Notes: generated by a model from the letters alone, not told the origin. Positions 44,391-56,175 are shown, numbered from the stretch's first letter. The stretch: 64,000 nucleotides of DNA from Pegoplata infirma (GCA_963921195.1 OY992539.1:37291754-37355753); one strand, 5' to 3'. A program made the numbers and translations.

Positions 44391-45585
44391 TCCCCATAAA
44401 GAATATATACTCATGATCACGATCGATTTTAAGACATTCTAGCGATGACCGTCTGTCCGTCTGTCTGTGGAAATGGTGATCACGGCCAAAATATTACACG
44501 GAGGTGATTAAAAATTATTGGAAGTTCTCCCGAGAAGTTTGGTATTGCATTTGAGCGATATCGGTTCAGCGGTTCAAAAGTAATGAACGAAAATGTAAGG
44601 ACACCTCCAAAATTTTAGTACATTCAACATAACTTAAAAATACAAAATGCGTTAATTCGGCTGCTGGTGGACATATGAGGCATTCCACACCAATTGTCCA
44701 GCGAAAAAAGCACGTGCACCGTAAACTTCTGAATAGATTGTATGGATAGCCCTATATGAAACTTAGAAAATTGCGTTTTTGGTTTTAAAATTTTTTTAAA
44801 ACTGGGCTTAGGAGGCGTAGTCAAATATTGGAAAAATGGTTCAATTTGTGGCGAGTTGCCTTGATTAAATATTTATCACATTAAAACGGAATGCACCACA
44901 ATCTCTCAAGAATTTACATTCTTATATAGTTTTGTATTTGATATCGATTAATTTTTTTTGAAAATTTTTCAGACCCGTTCTGAAATTTCCATTTTTTAAA
45001 AATGTCAATTTATTAAAAAACATGCCACTTTTTTTTCTTTTTTAATTTTTTTTTTTAAAGTTTAGATGTTTGTCCTTTCACACAAAATAATTCAGAAACA
45101 CGTTCTTCGTTTTTTTCGAGAAAATCGCATTTGAACTTTAAATTTCATAACAATTTTGTAATTTGCTTGTATTTTCTCGATTTAGCGTTGCGAATGAGTA
45201 TTATTATTTGCATAAATATTACTCATTCGCAACGTTAAAAATCAAAAACGCAATTTTCTTAGTTCCATATAGGGCTATCCAAACAACCTATTCAGAAATT
45301 TACGGGACACATGTTTTTCTGTAGCGGGACATTTGGTGTGTAATGCCTCATATGTGAACGTAATTGAACACCAAATGGAATTAAAACAAGTACGTACATA
45401 TTTTTCGAAAAAAAAAAAAACGCGGACTTTTTTTTTACCAATATTTTTTTTTTTGCGGAATTTTTTTTCTAAGTTTTTTTTTCAAAGGTAATTTCCTTTA
45501 AAATTAAGTTTTTTCAATAATCTTTTTGAAATTTTGGAGGGTATCACTACACTCGGCAAGGCCGAACTTAACTTTTTTACTTGTT
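44391..45585 (+). mobile_element. Helentron-like element carrying a TGAGGCATTCC element
   Basis: CCCCATAAAGAATATATACTC, GACCGTCTGTCCGTCTGTC, GATATCGGTTCAGCGGTTC and ATTCGGCTGCTGG lead to the insert at 44676-45350; then GTGAACGTAATTGAACACC to a 3' end GGAGGGTATCACTACACTC with hairpin CTCGGCAAGGCCGA and ACTTGTT (45579-45585). The copy at 57657-59570 shows the uninterrupted order GCTTCTGGTTGACATATGTG, which confirms the insertion point. The 5' end is cut by the hAT at 43627. Confidence 0.7.
44676..45350. mobile_element. TGAGGCATTCCACACC palindromic element, TA target
   Basis: Ends TGAGGCATTCCACACCAATT and its complement ATTTGGTGTGTAATGCCTCA with TA on both sides (44674-44675; 45351-45352). 675 bp. 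GAATGAGTATTATTATTTGC and its mirrored ACTCATTCGCAACG mark the centre near 45190-45235. The left arm is much longer than the right, so the right arm has an internal deletion. Confidence 0.75.
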
Positions 45586-45587
45586 AT

Positions 45588-45800
45588 AATAACACTGTGC
45601 TACAAAAAACACAAAATCAAATATAGAAGAAGAAGAAGAAAAGATCACAAAAATGCCCATCAAACTTGCCAGACATCCTCAAATTTTAAATTTATTGTCA
45701 AAAAAACCTTGTTTTGTTAGTTTTCTCACTAAACCGCGTGTAACTTAAATAGTTTTCAACCGATTTTTAATTTTTTGACTGTTTTGGATAGAAGAGGATA
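45588..45800 (+). repeat. Fragment of the ACACTGTGCTACAAAAAA palindromic family
   Basis: ATAACACTGTGCTACAAAAA and CTTGCCAGACATCCTCAAAT match the left arm at 40247. GAAGAAGAAGAAGAAAAG at 45627 is a local trinucleotide expansion absent from the other copies. Confidence 0.55.
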
Positions 45801-46274
45801 GGGCTTTTTATGTGTGTGAATTGGTCTATACCAAAGCTGTAAAAAACTTAAATAAAAGTATTTTCAAGTAAGTATACAAATACTTGTACTTGAAATATTC
45901 AAGTACAAATATTTTTTACTTACTTGAATAATTTTTCAAGTAAGTAAGTATTTTTTATTTGAAACAAAATTTCATCAAGTAAAAATACTTGATAAACATT
46001 TTGTTCAAATAAAAAACTTGAGCAACAATTTTTGAAAATAATATACAAAAATATTTCTTTATGGGATTGTCAAAAAAAAATAAATAATTTAAATTTATTT
46101 TTTTACATAATATGTATAGACTTTCTCTGTGCTTTTCGCTCTGTTTTTTTATTGTTATTTTTCTAAAGTCTGATCGCGTTTATGAAAGAGACTGCAGATA
46201 CTGAATACATAATGCAAATGACATCTGATTGGAACAAAAAGGAGAAGGGGTAAAAAACCACAAAAATACGCACA

Positions 46275-46690
46275 ATTGTCACGGAGTGCCTCATGGAGGG
46301 GAGCGATGTAAGACCGACATCCATTAATTTTTACGTCGCAGCATTTTTTTTAACAAACCAACTCCCTGTCTCCACTCCCAAAAAAAAAAATATGAAACTT
46401 GCTCCCATCGCTCTGCCTCAAGGATGCCCCAGAGGAATCGATTGTATGCCCGATCTCCAATTCATATAGGGTTGGTCAAAACAAACCAACCCTCTATCTT
46501 CAATACTTAAGGCGGTCCCCGTACATTTTTTTTGTTTTTTATAAACTTATTTTATTAGATCTGCTCCTACCGCTTCCATGGTGCATTTTAGAGGGGTAAA
46601 ATGTAAGAATTACAATCATTAATTTTTGTCACCAAACTTTTTTCTAAAACATAACCCTCCCCCCCCCCCCCAATTCCTCGCTCAAAATGT
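46275..46690. repeat. Foldback-module fragment (single arm)
   Basis: GAGGGGAGCGATGTAAGACC, CTCCTACCGCTTCCATGGTG, AACCCTCTATCTTCAATAC and TAAGGCGGTCCCCGTAC follow the module order of the palindromes at 498-1090 and 61955-62735, with more divergence and no opposing arm. A C13-14 run lies near 46660. Confidence 0.5.
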
Positions 46691-46697
46691 CCACATA

Positions 46698-48063
46698 TGA
46701 GGCATTCCACACCAAATGTTCAGCAAAAAAAAAGTGATGTCGTGTCAATATGAAATCAATTGCAGAGTATTCGCCCTTAGGTCACTATTAAATAACAAAA
46801 ATAAAATTTCAGTTTTTTCAAAAAGTGGGCCTTGGAGGCATGGTCAAAAATTGAAAATTTCAGCATTTTTTGCCTAAGTATCTTTATTTCAATATTTATG
46901 CCAATGAAATGAAACACAGTGATGTCTTTAAAATAAAAGTTTTTTATAGATTTTTGTATGGGCTATCGATTAAAAAAATAAAAATTGGAAAATTTTCAGA
47001 AGAAGTTCTGAATATTTTAAATTTAAATTTAAACTTTATTTATCAAAAAACATGCCACAATTTTATTTCTTTTTTAAATGTTCAAAAATTAGTTAAGGTA
47101 TATATCTATCTGTTCTGAAATTTTCAGAGATGCATTTTTCCTTGTTTTCGAGAAAAAAAATGTTGAACATTGCACTATGCTTATAATTTACAATAATGGG
47201 GTATTTTACGTATGCGAATGAGTAATATTAACTCTTAAAAAACATTTAAAATAGAGATGTTTTCGTGGGTGAGTTTTTTTGACGATCACGCACGCTCACG
47301 AAGAAAAAGTTTCAATCACGCACGATTTTTCATTTTCCTCACGTTCACGTACGCTCACGTGAGTTGAAAAAAATGTTGTCACGTGCACGATACTCACGTG
47401 AGCGTGACTGAGCGTGAGCAAAATAAATGAGCACGCGTGATTAAAATAATTTCCTTGGTGAGAAAGCGTGATGGTAAAGAAAACAACTTACCCACGATCA
47501 CATCTCTATTTTAAATGTTTTTTAAGAGTTAATATTAATCATTCGCATACGTAAAATACCCCATTATTGTAAATTATAAGCATAGTGCAATGTTCAACAT
47601 TTTTTTTCTCGAAAACAAGGAAAAATGCATCTCTGAAAATTTCAGAACAGATAGATATACACCTTAACTAATTTTTGAACATTTAAAAAAGAAATAAAAT
47701 TGTGGCATGTTTTTTGATAAATAAAGTTTAAATTTAAATTTAAAATATTCAGAACTTCTTCTGAAAATTTTCCAATTTTTATTTTTTTAATCGATAGCCC
47801 ATACAAAAATCTATAAAAAACTTTTATTTCAAAGACATCACTGTGTTTTATTTCATTGGCATAAATATTGAAATTAAGATACTTAGGCAAAAAATGCTGA
47901 AATTTTCAATTTTTGACCATGCCTCCAAGGCCCACTTTTTGAGAAATCTTAAATTTTATTTTTGTTATTTAATAGTGCCCTAAGGGCGAATACTTTGCAA
48001 ATGATATCCTATTGAAACCACCATGGTTTTTCTGTAGTGGAACAGTTGGTGTGGAATGACTCA
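46698..48063. mobile_element. 1.37-kb perfect-looking palindrome, TGAGGCATTCC ends, TA target
   Basis: Arms 46698-47259 and 47502-48063 are equal in length (562 bp) and differ at only a few places near the outer ends. The inner arms translate to almost the same 82-residue Lys/Ile-rich string on both strands, which is a by-product of the palindrome. TA flanks both sides. The central 242 bp differ (next entry). Confidence 0.75.
47252..47511. mobile_element. Central unit TAGAGATG...CATCTCTA with CTCACG repeats
   Basis: TAGAGATGTTTTCGTGGGTG at 47254 and CCCACGATCACATCTCTA ending about 47511 could be hAT-like ends (TAGAG). Between them CTCACG, CACGTGAG and GAGCGTGA words alternate on both strands. 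No direct 8-bp duplication could be verified because the flanks are themselves mirror images. Confidence 0.4.
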
Positions 48064-48300
48064 TATGTATGTAGTATATGATTTTCTGCAATTTTTGCTG
48101 CTACGCATTGTGCAAAATACTGACATGATTGAGCATCGACATCACCTTTTATTAGATCATCGGGGAATGCGTTTTTTCCAGTGGGTTTAAGTTGATTATC
48201 GGCCAGAAAATGGTTCAATTTTGGATGGGGTTGGCGGGGATGTTAATTCTGCTGCAGCATCTTTCGTTTCCTATTTTAAATGGTACTGCACAAAATCACT
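48064..48300 (-). pseudogene. Unidentified protein remnant inside the hAT element
   Basis: Minus-strand frame (48009-48240) includes NHFLADNQLKPTGKNAFPDD and KGDVDAQSCQYFAQCVA, with amino-acid variety that looks coding rather than compositional. An adjoining frame reads DAAAELTSPPTPSKIEP, so a frame break is likely. I do not recognise the family; a degraded part of the element's own protein is one possibility. Confidence 0.3.
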
Positions 48301-48940
48301 GAGATCCTTCAATAAAAAATTTTTAGATTTAATTGTGTTATTTTATTCCCGCCTAACTAGTGGTCGATGAACAAACGGAACATATTTTTAAATTTCACAA
48401 AAGTTTTGTTGGTAAACATGTTGCTTAAATATTTTATTTGGAAACATTTTTGTTTACAAAAATAATTTAAAAACATTTTGTAGTTATTTTTCACTTAAGC
48501 TAAGTAAGTTGTTCACCGGTGAAAAAAAATGTTTCGAAACATCAATTAATTTGTAGCGAAAATTTGACAGTCATATGTTTGGTTATGTTTTGCGCGTCAG
48601 AATACATAAAATAACTTTAAATAATATTTTTTTGGTAATTTATGTGATATAATTAATGTTTACAGTCCCAAACACTTATAATTACTACATTTTACATCTG
48701 AATGTTAAATTTCACCGCTTTTTAAATGGTCTGTACAATTTAAAAAAATGTTGCTTATAGTGTTGATGCGTATTGATGCAACATATACCGGGTTATTTTG
48801 CCGGTTTTTCACCAGTGAACAGAATACCTCTTCAGCGAAATTTTTACGCTTTTGTAAAGCCAGTGTGAAATTTATGTTTTTTTTATATGGAGTTTGACAG
48901 ATTTTCACGTGAAAACCGAGCAACTTACCCACCTTTAAAG
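48301..48940. other. Noncoding part of the hAT interior
   Basis: AT-rich, no domain seen. ATTTTTCACTTAAGC and AAACATTTTTG words suggest further small repeats. Confidence 0.3.
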
Positions 48941-49157
48941 AAAATTTTCTATTTTATTTACTTAAACAAATTTTTGTTTAAGTATTTTATTTCAACAAAT
49001 ATTGTTGCAAGTAAAAGTATACTTACTTACTTGAACTTTTCTTCAAGTAAATAAAAAATATTTGTACTTGAAATGTTCAAGTATAAATACAAAAATACTT
49101 GAAAAAATTGAATACTCAGTAAATAAATACTTAAGTATTTACAGGTTTGGTCTATAC

Positions 49158-49840
49158 ATATAAGAAAGATATGTATTGATTTTTTCAAAAACATCAATTT
49201 TTTTTTTGTTTTTTTGAAAATTTTTTGAGTTAATCGATTTTTTTCTGCAATAGTTCGTTCAACAATATTTTTATTTATAAACGTATTCTCAAAGAAAATT
49301 TAATTGTGAATACGATGAGCTCTATGCCAAAAAAATCGAATAATAATTGACAGAGTTGTGATAATTTTTCTAAAAAAGAAAATTAAGAATTTGCAATGAA
49401 ATTGCCGTTCAGACAACCCAGGCAAAAAAAAAATAAACAAATAAACGAACATACTGAGAGGTATTATTATTTTAAAGGTTTTTGGCCCCCTGAATTCAAA
49501 TTTGACCTTGAAATAGCGCTATCTTATTAAGTTTTTGATAAATCAATTTATATTGAATATCTCAAAAACCTTTTGCGATAGCGCAATTTAAAGGCCAGAT
49601 TCGGATTTAGCGCGCCAAAAACCTTTAAAAATATTGTACATGACCTCTTATGATAAATTGTTTTTTTTTTGCCTGGGTTATCTGAAAAGCGATTTTCTGC
49701 TAAATCTTAATTTTCTTATTTAGAAAAAGTATCACAACTCTGTCAATTCTTATCTAATTTTTTTCAGTATAATGCTCATCGTGTTTAGAATTAAATTTTC
49801 TTTAAAAATACGTTCATAAATATAAAGGTTTTTAAACGAA
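49158..49840. repeat. Palindromic repeat with GACAACCCAGGC / GCCTGGGTTATC arms
   Basis: Blocks CACAACTCTGTCAATT-type and AATTAAGAATTT occur forward and reversed: AATTGACAGAGTTGTGATAA (49346) pairs with ATCACAACTCTGTCAATT (49730), and CAGACAACCCAGGCAAAA (49412) pairs with TTTTGCCTGGGTTATCTG (49667). The centre lies near 49540. Confidence 0.65.
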
Positions 49841-49845
49841 ATATA

Positions 49846-50303
49846 CACCCAGAAAAGTTTTACAGTAACTTTTTTACGGTTATGCAAAAAGTTTTAAGTT
49901 AAAGTTGTTTTAAACGTTTTATCGTTTGTTTTTCAAAGAAAATAAAATATTGAATGAATTATTCAGTTGTTAAAACAATAAACTACAAAAGTAACGGAAA
50001 AACATTTTTATCAGTTAAATTATTTGTGACTGATTATTCCGTATAATTTTACAGAAGAACGGTTTTTGTAGTTTGTTATTCAAAAATTTTTATTTTTACT
50101 CCACAAAATGAAAAATTGTAAACAGTTAAAATAACTGAAATATCGTTTGTTTTTACGGAATGTCTAGTCATTTATTAGCGTTTAAAAATAACTGAAAAAT
50201 TCTGTTGTTTCAAATGAAATATAAGTAGTCCGTTTTTTTAAAAGGAAAAACGATTGTTTTATACGTTTTTTCAGTTGAATTTACTTACAAAATATTTTTA
50301 GTG
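49846..50303. mobile_element. CACYMARAAA-ended MITE, TA target
   Basis: Left CACCCAGAAAAGTTTTACAG, right TTACAAAATATTTTTAGTG, TA on both sides (49844-49845; 50304-50305). Short inner words such as AGTTTTTACGG/CCGTAAAA alternate. 458 bp, non-coding. Terminal bases resemble the MITEs at 16317 and 18501. Confidence 0.65.
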
Positions 50304-50449
50304 TAGCGGAAAAAAATCGATAAATTCAAAAAATAGCAAAAAAATTCGATATTATAGAAAAAAGCAATAGGTATTTTTCTTACTTGGCTTCTAGGAAAAT
50401 TATTGCAAAAGTCCCGAAAAAAATTGGTGTATTGAACCGAATAGGGTAG

Positions 50450-50625
50450 TGGTCCAAAGGGATAGGCCCAGTGACATTTCACATGTGATGTATCCGGAGT
50501 TTAAGACACTTCCTCACGAAAGAAACAGGTGTTTTTACATAAAAGGTGTCAAGTTTGTAATATGTAGGTCATTGTGTCTAAGTGACATATCACGAGAACT
50601 ATCAAGGACCGGCCACTTATCCTGC
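50450..50625. repeat. Unclassified repeat shared with 42850-43030
   Basis: CACATGTGATGTATCCGGAG, ACATAAAAGGTGTCAAGTTT and GTGACATATCACGAG in the same order as the other copy. Confidence 0.5.
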
Positions 50626-50931
50626 GGGGAAATAAAAAATATTTCAATTGATACGAAAATTAATAAATTTTAACAAAAAATTTATACTTTGAACGGATTT
50701 AAATAGAAAAACATTAACAAAGCGCTTGCAAAGCACTTTTTCAAATTCATACTACCTTTTACACAAAAAATAAAGTGCTTTGCTGAGACTTTTTCTTTGG
50801 AACGGTTGGCAGTTTCTGCCTGGGTAGTTTCAACATTCAGTGAAAAACAATACTGTAAAATCAGACTTTTAATAATTAAAAAAATAAATCAAAAATTATA
50901 AAATTTTTTTTCAAAAATGTTCCCTTTAAAC

Positions 50932-52565
50932 CACGGCACGGTGGTCAATTCCGGCCAAAAATCAATAACTTCCTTATTTCTGCATGTAAATAGCTGAAAT
51001 TTAAAATTCAAATTAAGAATAACATATCTGATACCTTGCCCAAATTTTGGACCTACAAATACAGGGGTTGGCCAAATAACCATGGACGTCACAAATGTAT
51101 CAAACATGTCTGCTATATGCAGACATTTATATCCAGCAAAAATTTTATATCCGAATTAAGAACAATATATCTGATCTTTTTTCAAAACGTTGGACATACA
51201 AATATAGTGGTTGGCCAACTAAGCATGGACGTGTAAAATGTATCAAACTAATTAAGGTGTTTTCTTTTTTTTTTGAAATATTAACAATCGTAATATTTTT
51301 AAAAGTTTAAAAGACAAAGAATTGCCAGGGTTTCCAGGCAATTGTGGGATGCTATTTTTAAAAAAACAAAATGGCCGCAGTTGTACAGCAAAAACTACTG
51401 AACCGAGTTTGATGACATTTTTTTTTTGATTTGTAGATTATTTAATTTTCTTATACTTATCGTGACAATTTTTTTAAAATTTGACCTAATTAATATTTGA
51501 ATGAAAGAAGAAATTGAAATTTTTCTATTTTTTAAGTTTACGTTAGCATATCTTCAACAAAAATCAATTTTTTCCAAAAAAAAATGGCCACGTTAAGCTC
51601 TTGAAAATTTTATTATCTACAAATCAAAAAAAAAATTCATCAAAATCGGTTTAGTAGTTTTTGCTGTAAAAATGCAGCCAATTTTTCCCTTTAAAAAAAC
51701 AACACACGGTTAACTGGCAACCCTGAAAATTCTAGTTGACCAAATTTTGTGTTATGAAATTTTTAAAAATACTAAAATGTTCTTTCTTTCAAATGAAAAA
51801 CCAGAATTTAATAATATTACGTATTAATTTTTTTAGCTGTTTAAAAATTGCTAAAACTAAGGCAGTTTTTTAGTTCCAACCCCCCTTAAACCACATTTTT
51901 TTTTATTTCGTCTTTTTTTTAGGTTTTTTTTAACTCAAATCTATGGGTTTTAAGTTAGCATCTCTTCACATTCCCTATTTTGGTGGAGTTTGTAGGTTTA
52001 AAAAAGTCCACCATTTGTAAAAAATGAGTCCACTGAAAATGCTTTGGTTTAAAGAATCGGTAAAAGTAGGGGCTGAAATTTAAAATACTTACTTTTAATA
52101 GTTAAAAGTACAAGCTGCTTTTTATAGCTAACCTCTAATAGCTTCTAATTGATTTTTATGGTCTTTCAAAATTTATTTTTTTTAGAGTTTTTATTTAATT
52201 TTTATCTAATTTTCATACACATCACTTTAAGACAAAAACGCACACAAAATCTGCAAAAACCACATGGAATGATTATTTACTATAGGAATTTAAAATCCAT
52301 GAGCGAACTTACAAAAATAATGTGAAGAAAAATGCATGGCCAACTTTTATTGAACACTAAAATATACATTTTAAAAAAAGGTTAAATGAGAAGCAAAAAA
52401 TACTCCACTTTGCACCGCTATGGACAATAATATAGTGTTACAAGGCCCAAAAAAAGATTTAAGTTGTATGTTTTGAAGTATTAGCTATAATATAGCATCA
52501 AAATTTCATCAAGATTTAATAAAAAAATCAAATGATTTTTGGCCGGAATTGACCACCGTTCACTG
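50932..52565. mobile_element. TIR element, CACGGTGGTCAATTCCGGCC ends
   Basis: ACGGTGGTCAATTCCGGCCA plus AAAATCA at 50938 is matched by the exact complement at 52536-52562; beyond these, CACGGC and CAGTGA diverge. Length about 1.6 kb. Contains a 145-bp tandem duplication (GGTTGGCCAAATAACCATGG at 51067 and GGTTGGCCAACTAAGCATGG at 51212) and a nested palindrome at 51326-51725. No 8-bp duplication found, so the superfamily is open (a CAGTG start would fit hAT). Confidence 0.6.
51326..51725. mobile_element. Palindromic hAT-like MITE, CAGGGTTNCCAG ends
   Basis: Left CAGGGTTTCCAGGCAATT, right CTGGCAACCCTG. AGCAAAAACTACTGAACCG (51391) pairs with CGGTTTAGTAGTTTTTGCTG (51645). Flanks AGAATTGC and AAAATTCT share only five of eight bases, so the duplication is uncertain. 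Confidence 0.5.
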
Positions 52566-53350
52566 CTGTTTCTTACCTATTAGAGATAACATAATAGTGT
52601 TTGCTAAGAATTTGTGAGATGTTTTTAATGCACTGGGAACATTTTTATTTTCAAAATATTGGAAAATGTCCCGAAAAAAAATTGGTTTAGTTCAAATATC
52701 TCGATATTTAGCGAAGATTTTGTGCATTTTTGAATGTGTGTTTTAGCTCTAGGTAAGCACAATACAGAATGATAAGTTTGGTAAACTTCGGGAAAAAAAT
52801 GATTATTTTGACCATTCATTTGAAAATTTTAACATTAAACCGCCATAGTTTTGGGTACGATCGCTCAAAATTTATGCACGCGGGCGGATTTGAATTACTT
52901 AAATAAAATGTTATTAACCTACAAATGTACCTCGAAAAAAATCGACATTTTTTTTTGTAAATATTAAAAGTTATTGACAATTGTCCATAGATAGATAATA
53001 TCAGAAAATTTTTACTCGGGAAATCATAAAATGGTACTTTGTCTACCTCATGAAATAATAAATTTTAAATCTTGAAATGTAAAAATTAAGATCATCTAGC
53101 GAAAAAAATGTGACAAAAGTATTTTTTTAAAAGTCATTTTCATTAAATATGCTTGTTTTCAGAAAAAATGTTAAAGAAATAATTTTTGTGAAAATTTTGT
53201 CTAATGAAATTGAAACTTCAATCAAAACTTTTTTTCAGTTTTTTAATTTTGAGATACCTGTATTATATTTTTTGTTGGAATAACAAATGTTTAAACAATT
53301 TCTAATATTTCCTGTTTTAAGACAAAAGCAATGTTTTTTTTATCATTTTA
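52566..53350. other. Noncoding DNA
   Basis: AT-rich, no recognised element or coding frame. Confidence 0.3.
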
Positions 53351-53359
53351 TATACTTAC

Positions 53360-54238
53360 TAGGGTGTTCAGTCGATTAATTCTTGTTCGATTAATCGAAC
53401 AATTTTAGACGAATAATTGTTCGATTAATTTAAAATTGCTATTTTCGATTAAAGGATTAATCGAAGAATTTATTCCGATTAATCGAATAATAATAATAAT
53501 ATATGGTTTTTCTGGAAATACATATGTATAATTTTTTAAAAGTTTGAAGTCCAATAAACAAATCAAATGTATGTTTCCTTTGGAATTAAAAAAATAACAC
53601 AGTCATGTTGACTTGAGTGGCCCCTATTTTAAATTTGTTTTCGGATTTTCGCTGCTCCTGAAGCTTGGATTTGTTAAACGACCTAAGTAAGTACCTGATA
53701 AATTTTTGGGCCAAATCGGCTAACTGTATGACCGCGCTAAAATCTGTCAACGCTTAAAATTTTAGGAAAAAACGCACTAAGTTATATAAAAAAAAAAAAA
53801 AATACAAATATAAGATTTTCCTAAATGTAGTCAGATAATTTTTGTGATATCGGTAATCAAACTAATTTGTCAAAAAAAATTGCTTTTCAATTCTACACAT
53901 TTTACAAATCTCTGAAATGATTTTTTTTTTTAATTTTCTCAAACAAATTAGCAGAAAACTTAAATGTTGATACATTTTGTAATGATTTTAATTTTGTTTT
54001 TTTGTTGTTAATAAAATGTTAAAATACTTGTAATTAAAGTTGTTTATTAACTCAACTACCAATTTTTTCTAAAATTGTCGAAAAAACCTTGTAATTTAGA
54101 AAATTTCTGAATTTGTAATTATTCGGTTAATCGAACAATTTTAAAATTTTATTCGTTTAATCGAATAATTTTAAAATGGCAAATATCGATTAATCGTTTA
54201 ATCAAACAATTAAAAAACCCGATTAATTGAACACCCTA
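53360..54238. mobile_element. hAT element, TIR TAGGGTGTTCA, 8-bp TSD ATACTTAC
   Basis: Left TAGGGTGTTCAGTCGATTAA, right TTAATTGAACACCCTA; exact duplications ATACTTAC at 53352-53359 and 54239-54246. Subterminal TTCGATTAATCGAACAAT words occur many times at both ends (53380-53500; 54120-54210). 879 bp, no transposase. Confidence 0.85.
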
Positions 54239-54589
54239 ATACTTACCAACAAATACAAACTGATATTTCAAATGTACTAAATTTTATAATTTGTTTTTTT
54301 TTTTAACCAAAAACAAAAACTACAACTAAAACTATTTATATAAATATAAAATTAAGTCAAACGAAACGAGTGGTTTGAGGCAAATCTAATATGCGCTACA
54401 CCATACCGATCATTTACTAAACTAAAGCCAACAGTAAAAAAATCCGATTTTGCAGAATTGAAATTGAGTTAAGTCATTTTTCTAAAAAAAACTTTACGAA
54501 ACGGTTTTAATAATAGCAGAATCTATGAGAATTTCAAAAATAAAGACAACTTACCTCGAGAAAGAAAAAGTTTAACGATAATATTCTCT

Positions 54590-55104
54590 CACTCAAAAAA
54601 AAAAAAATTGTCAAATTACAAGAACATGTCTCGTAATGCCATTTCACCAATATTTAATAGTTTTCCTTGTTTTTTTAACAAATAATTTTCGATAGAAACT
54701 TACAGTTTTTTTTTGTAATTTACAGTTTTTCTTGTAATATTACAAATTTCCAAGATTCTTACAAAAAAACATCTAGTTAATTTACGAGAATTTCTTGTAA
54801 GTTTGATTTCTCCAACAAAGTTGTAAATTTACAATTTTATTCGTAAAAATCTTGTAAAATTACAAAAAAGTTCGTAAGTTTTACTAGGAATTCTCAAAAA
54901 ATAGGAGGTAGCAAAAAATATAGCAAATTCACGAAATTTCCTTGTAAAAAATTGTAAATTTAATTTTTTTTTTGGTAAAAAGCTTGTAATATTACTAAAT
55001 TATTGGTAAATCCTTGTAAAATATCAAGAAATTTTTATCAAATAGGAGGTAGCAAAAAAAAATTACAAACTTTTCTTGTAATTTTACAAGATTTTTTTTT
55101 AGTG
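54590..55104. mobile_element. CACTCAAAA...TTAGTG MITE with AATTACAAG repeats
   Basis: Starts CACTCAAAAAAAAA and ends GATTTTTTTTTAGTG. TTGTAAAATTAC/AATTTTACAAG words recur about ten times; GGAGGTAGCAAAAAA occurs at 54904 and 55044. Same family as 11540-11985 and 62750-62872. The flanks lack an obvious TA pair. Confidence 0.55.
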
Positions 55105-55660
55105 TTTGATATGTTACAAATGAAGTGTTTAACCAAATAAACCGCCATTTTAATTGTAGACAAAACATAAAAAATAGTTAGCATAAACAAATAATAATAC
55201 ATATTTGCAACAATTTTTGTTTAACAAACACACAAAAAAAAAACTGTGTAGAGGGAACAATGCCAAATGTAAGAAAAAAGTAAAAAAATGAATGAATTGC
55301 AATATAAACAAAATACTTGTTAAAAAAAAAAAAAAATTACAGCTTAACATCCGGTTTCTTTCTTCCTGTTTAATGCAATATTAAAATAGTTGCGATGATG
55401 TTTCCCAAACGAACCAGCATATCTTTTTTTTTTTTTTTTTATCACAGCATACATTACCCTGCAAAAACTGAGATTAGTAAAACTAAAACAAATAACAAAA
55501 TTTGGATTGCTATTTTAATTGCCGGAAAATAGGTCCACTAAAGGTACTTCTTATATTTTCCGAAAAAATTATCCTAGAAACTTTGAATTTCAAAATGGTC
55601 AATGAAAAATTCAATATTTTGTTTTTTAATTTTTTTAACGAAGGAAAAACCGCCAATTTT
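55105..55660. other. Noncoding DNA
   Basis: AT-rich, T-run at 55421-55440. No feature. Confidence 0.3.
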
Positions 55661-56175
55661 GAAATTTTTTTAACAAATTTCAAATGGCGATATCTCGAAA
55701 ACCGCACGACCGATTTAAAATTTTTTTAATATTCGTTATCAGCATGCCAATGTTAACAAAAATTATGAATGACAAGATATTTTTCTTTTGTTTTGCACAA
55801 ATTTAGAATTTTGCTGGAAATTTTCCAAAAATCCAAGGCTTTGTTCCAAAGGCGCCACAGGTTGAAATGATCGGATTTGGCTCAAATTAAGTTTAAATGA
55901 AAGATTGTTTCAAGTTCTATGAAAGGGTCAAGGGAAAGACATATTTTTTAATTCTTAAATGTACGATTTCTTACAAATTTCAAATAGCGATGTCTCGAAA
56001 ACCATTCGACCGATTTTAACATTTTTTTGATATTCTCGTTCAACGCATCAAAATTACAAATTTTATTTTTTTTTTTAATTTTTAAAAATTCAAAAATTCT
56101 ATCGGTAAGCACCACGGGTTAATTTAATCATATTGGCCTCAAATTTGTAGATCTCAAAATTGTAGTTTTAGATCA
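55660..56175. repeat. Two tandem units of a GCGATRTCTCGAAAACC repeat
   Basis: CAAATGGCGATATCTCGAAA (55681) and CAAATAGCGATGTCTCGAAA (55981) start two units about 300 bp apart; each continues with CGACCGATTT, TTTTTTTGATATTC-type and GGTTGAAATGATCGG or GGTTAATTTAATCATATTGG. Further copies are at 63700-64000. Unclassified. Confidence 0.55.

Larger units (their letters stand above)
45832..49149. mobile_element. 3.3-kb hAT element, TIR CAAAGCTGTAAA, 8-bp TSD GTCTATAC
   Basis: Left CAAAGCTGTAAAAAACTT, right end the complement of CAAACCTGTAAATACTTA; exact duplications GTCTATAC at 45824-45831 and 49150-49157. Both ends are crowded with TACTTGAA/TTCAAGTA words (45860-46030; 48950-49130), probably transposase-binding repeats. 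The interior houses a foldback-module fragment (46275-46690), a TGAGGCATTCC palindrome (46698-48063), and a stretch 48064-48940 with an unidentified minus-strand frame remnant. Confidence 0.8.

Noticed and set aside
46870..47890. Two nearly identical 82-codon frames on opposite strands
   Set aside because: They are the two arms of one palindrome; composition and mirrored position indicate no selection for protein.
54545..54575. Minus-strand CTTTTTCTTTCTCGAG followed by GTAAGT, a possible third ratchet site on the other strand
   Set aside because: The base before AG is G, which is strongly disfavoured at 3' splice sites, and no branch-point-like CTAAC lies at the right distance. Kept out of the ratchet list.
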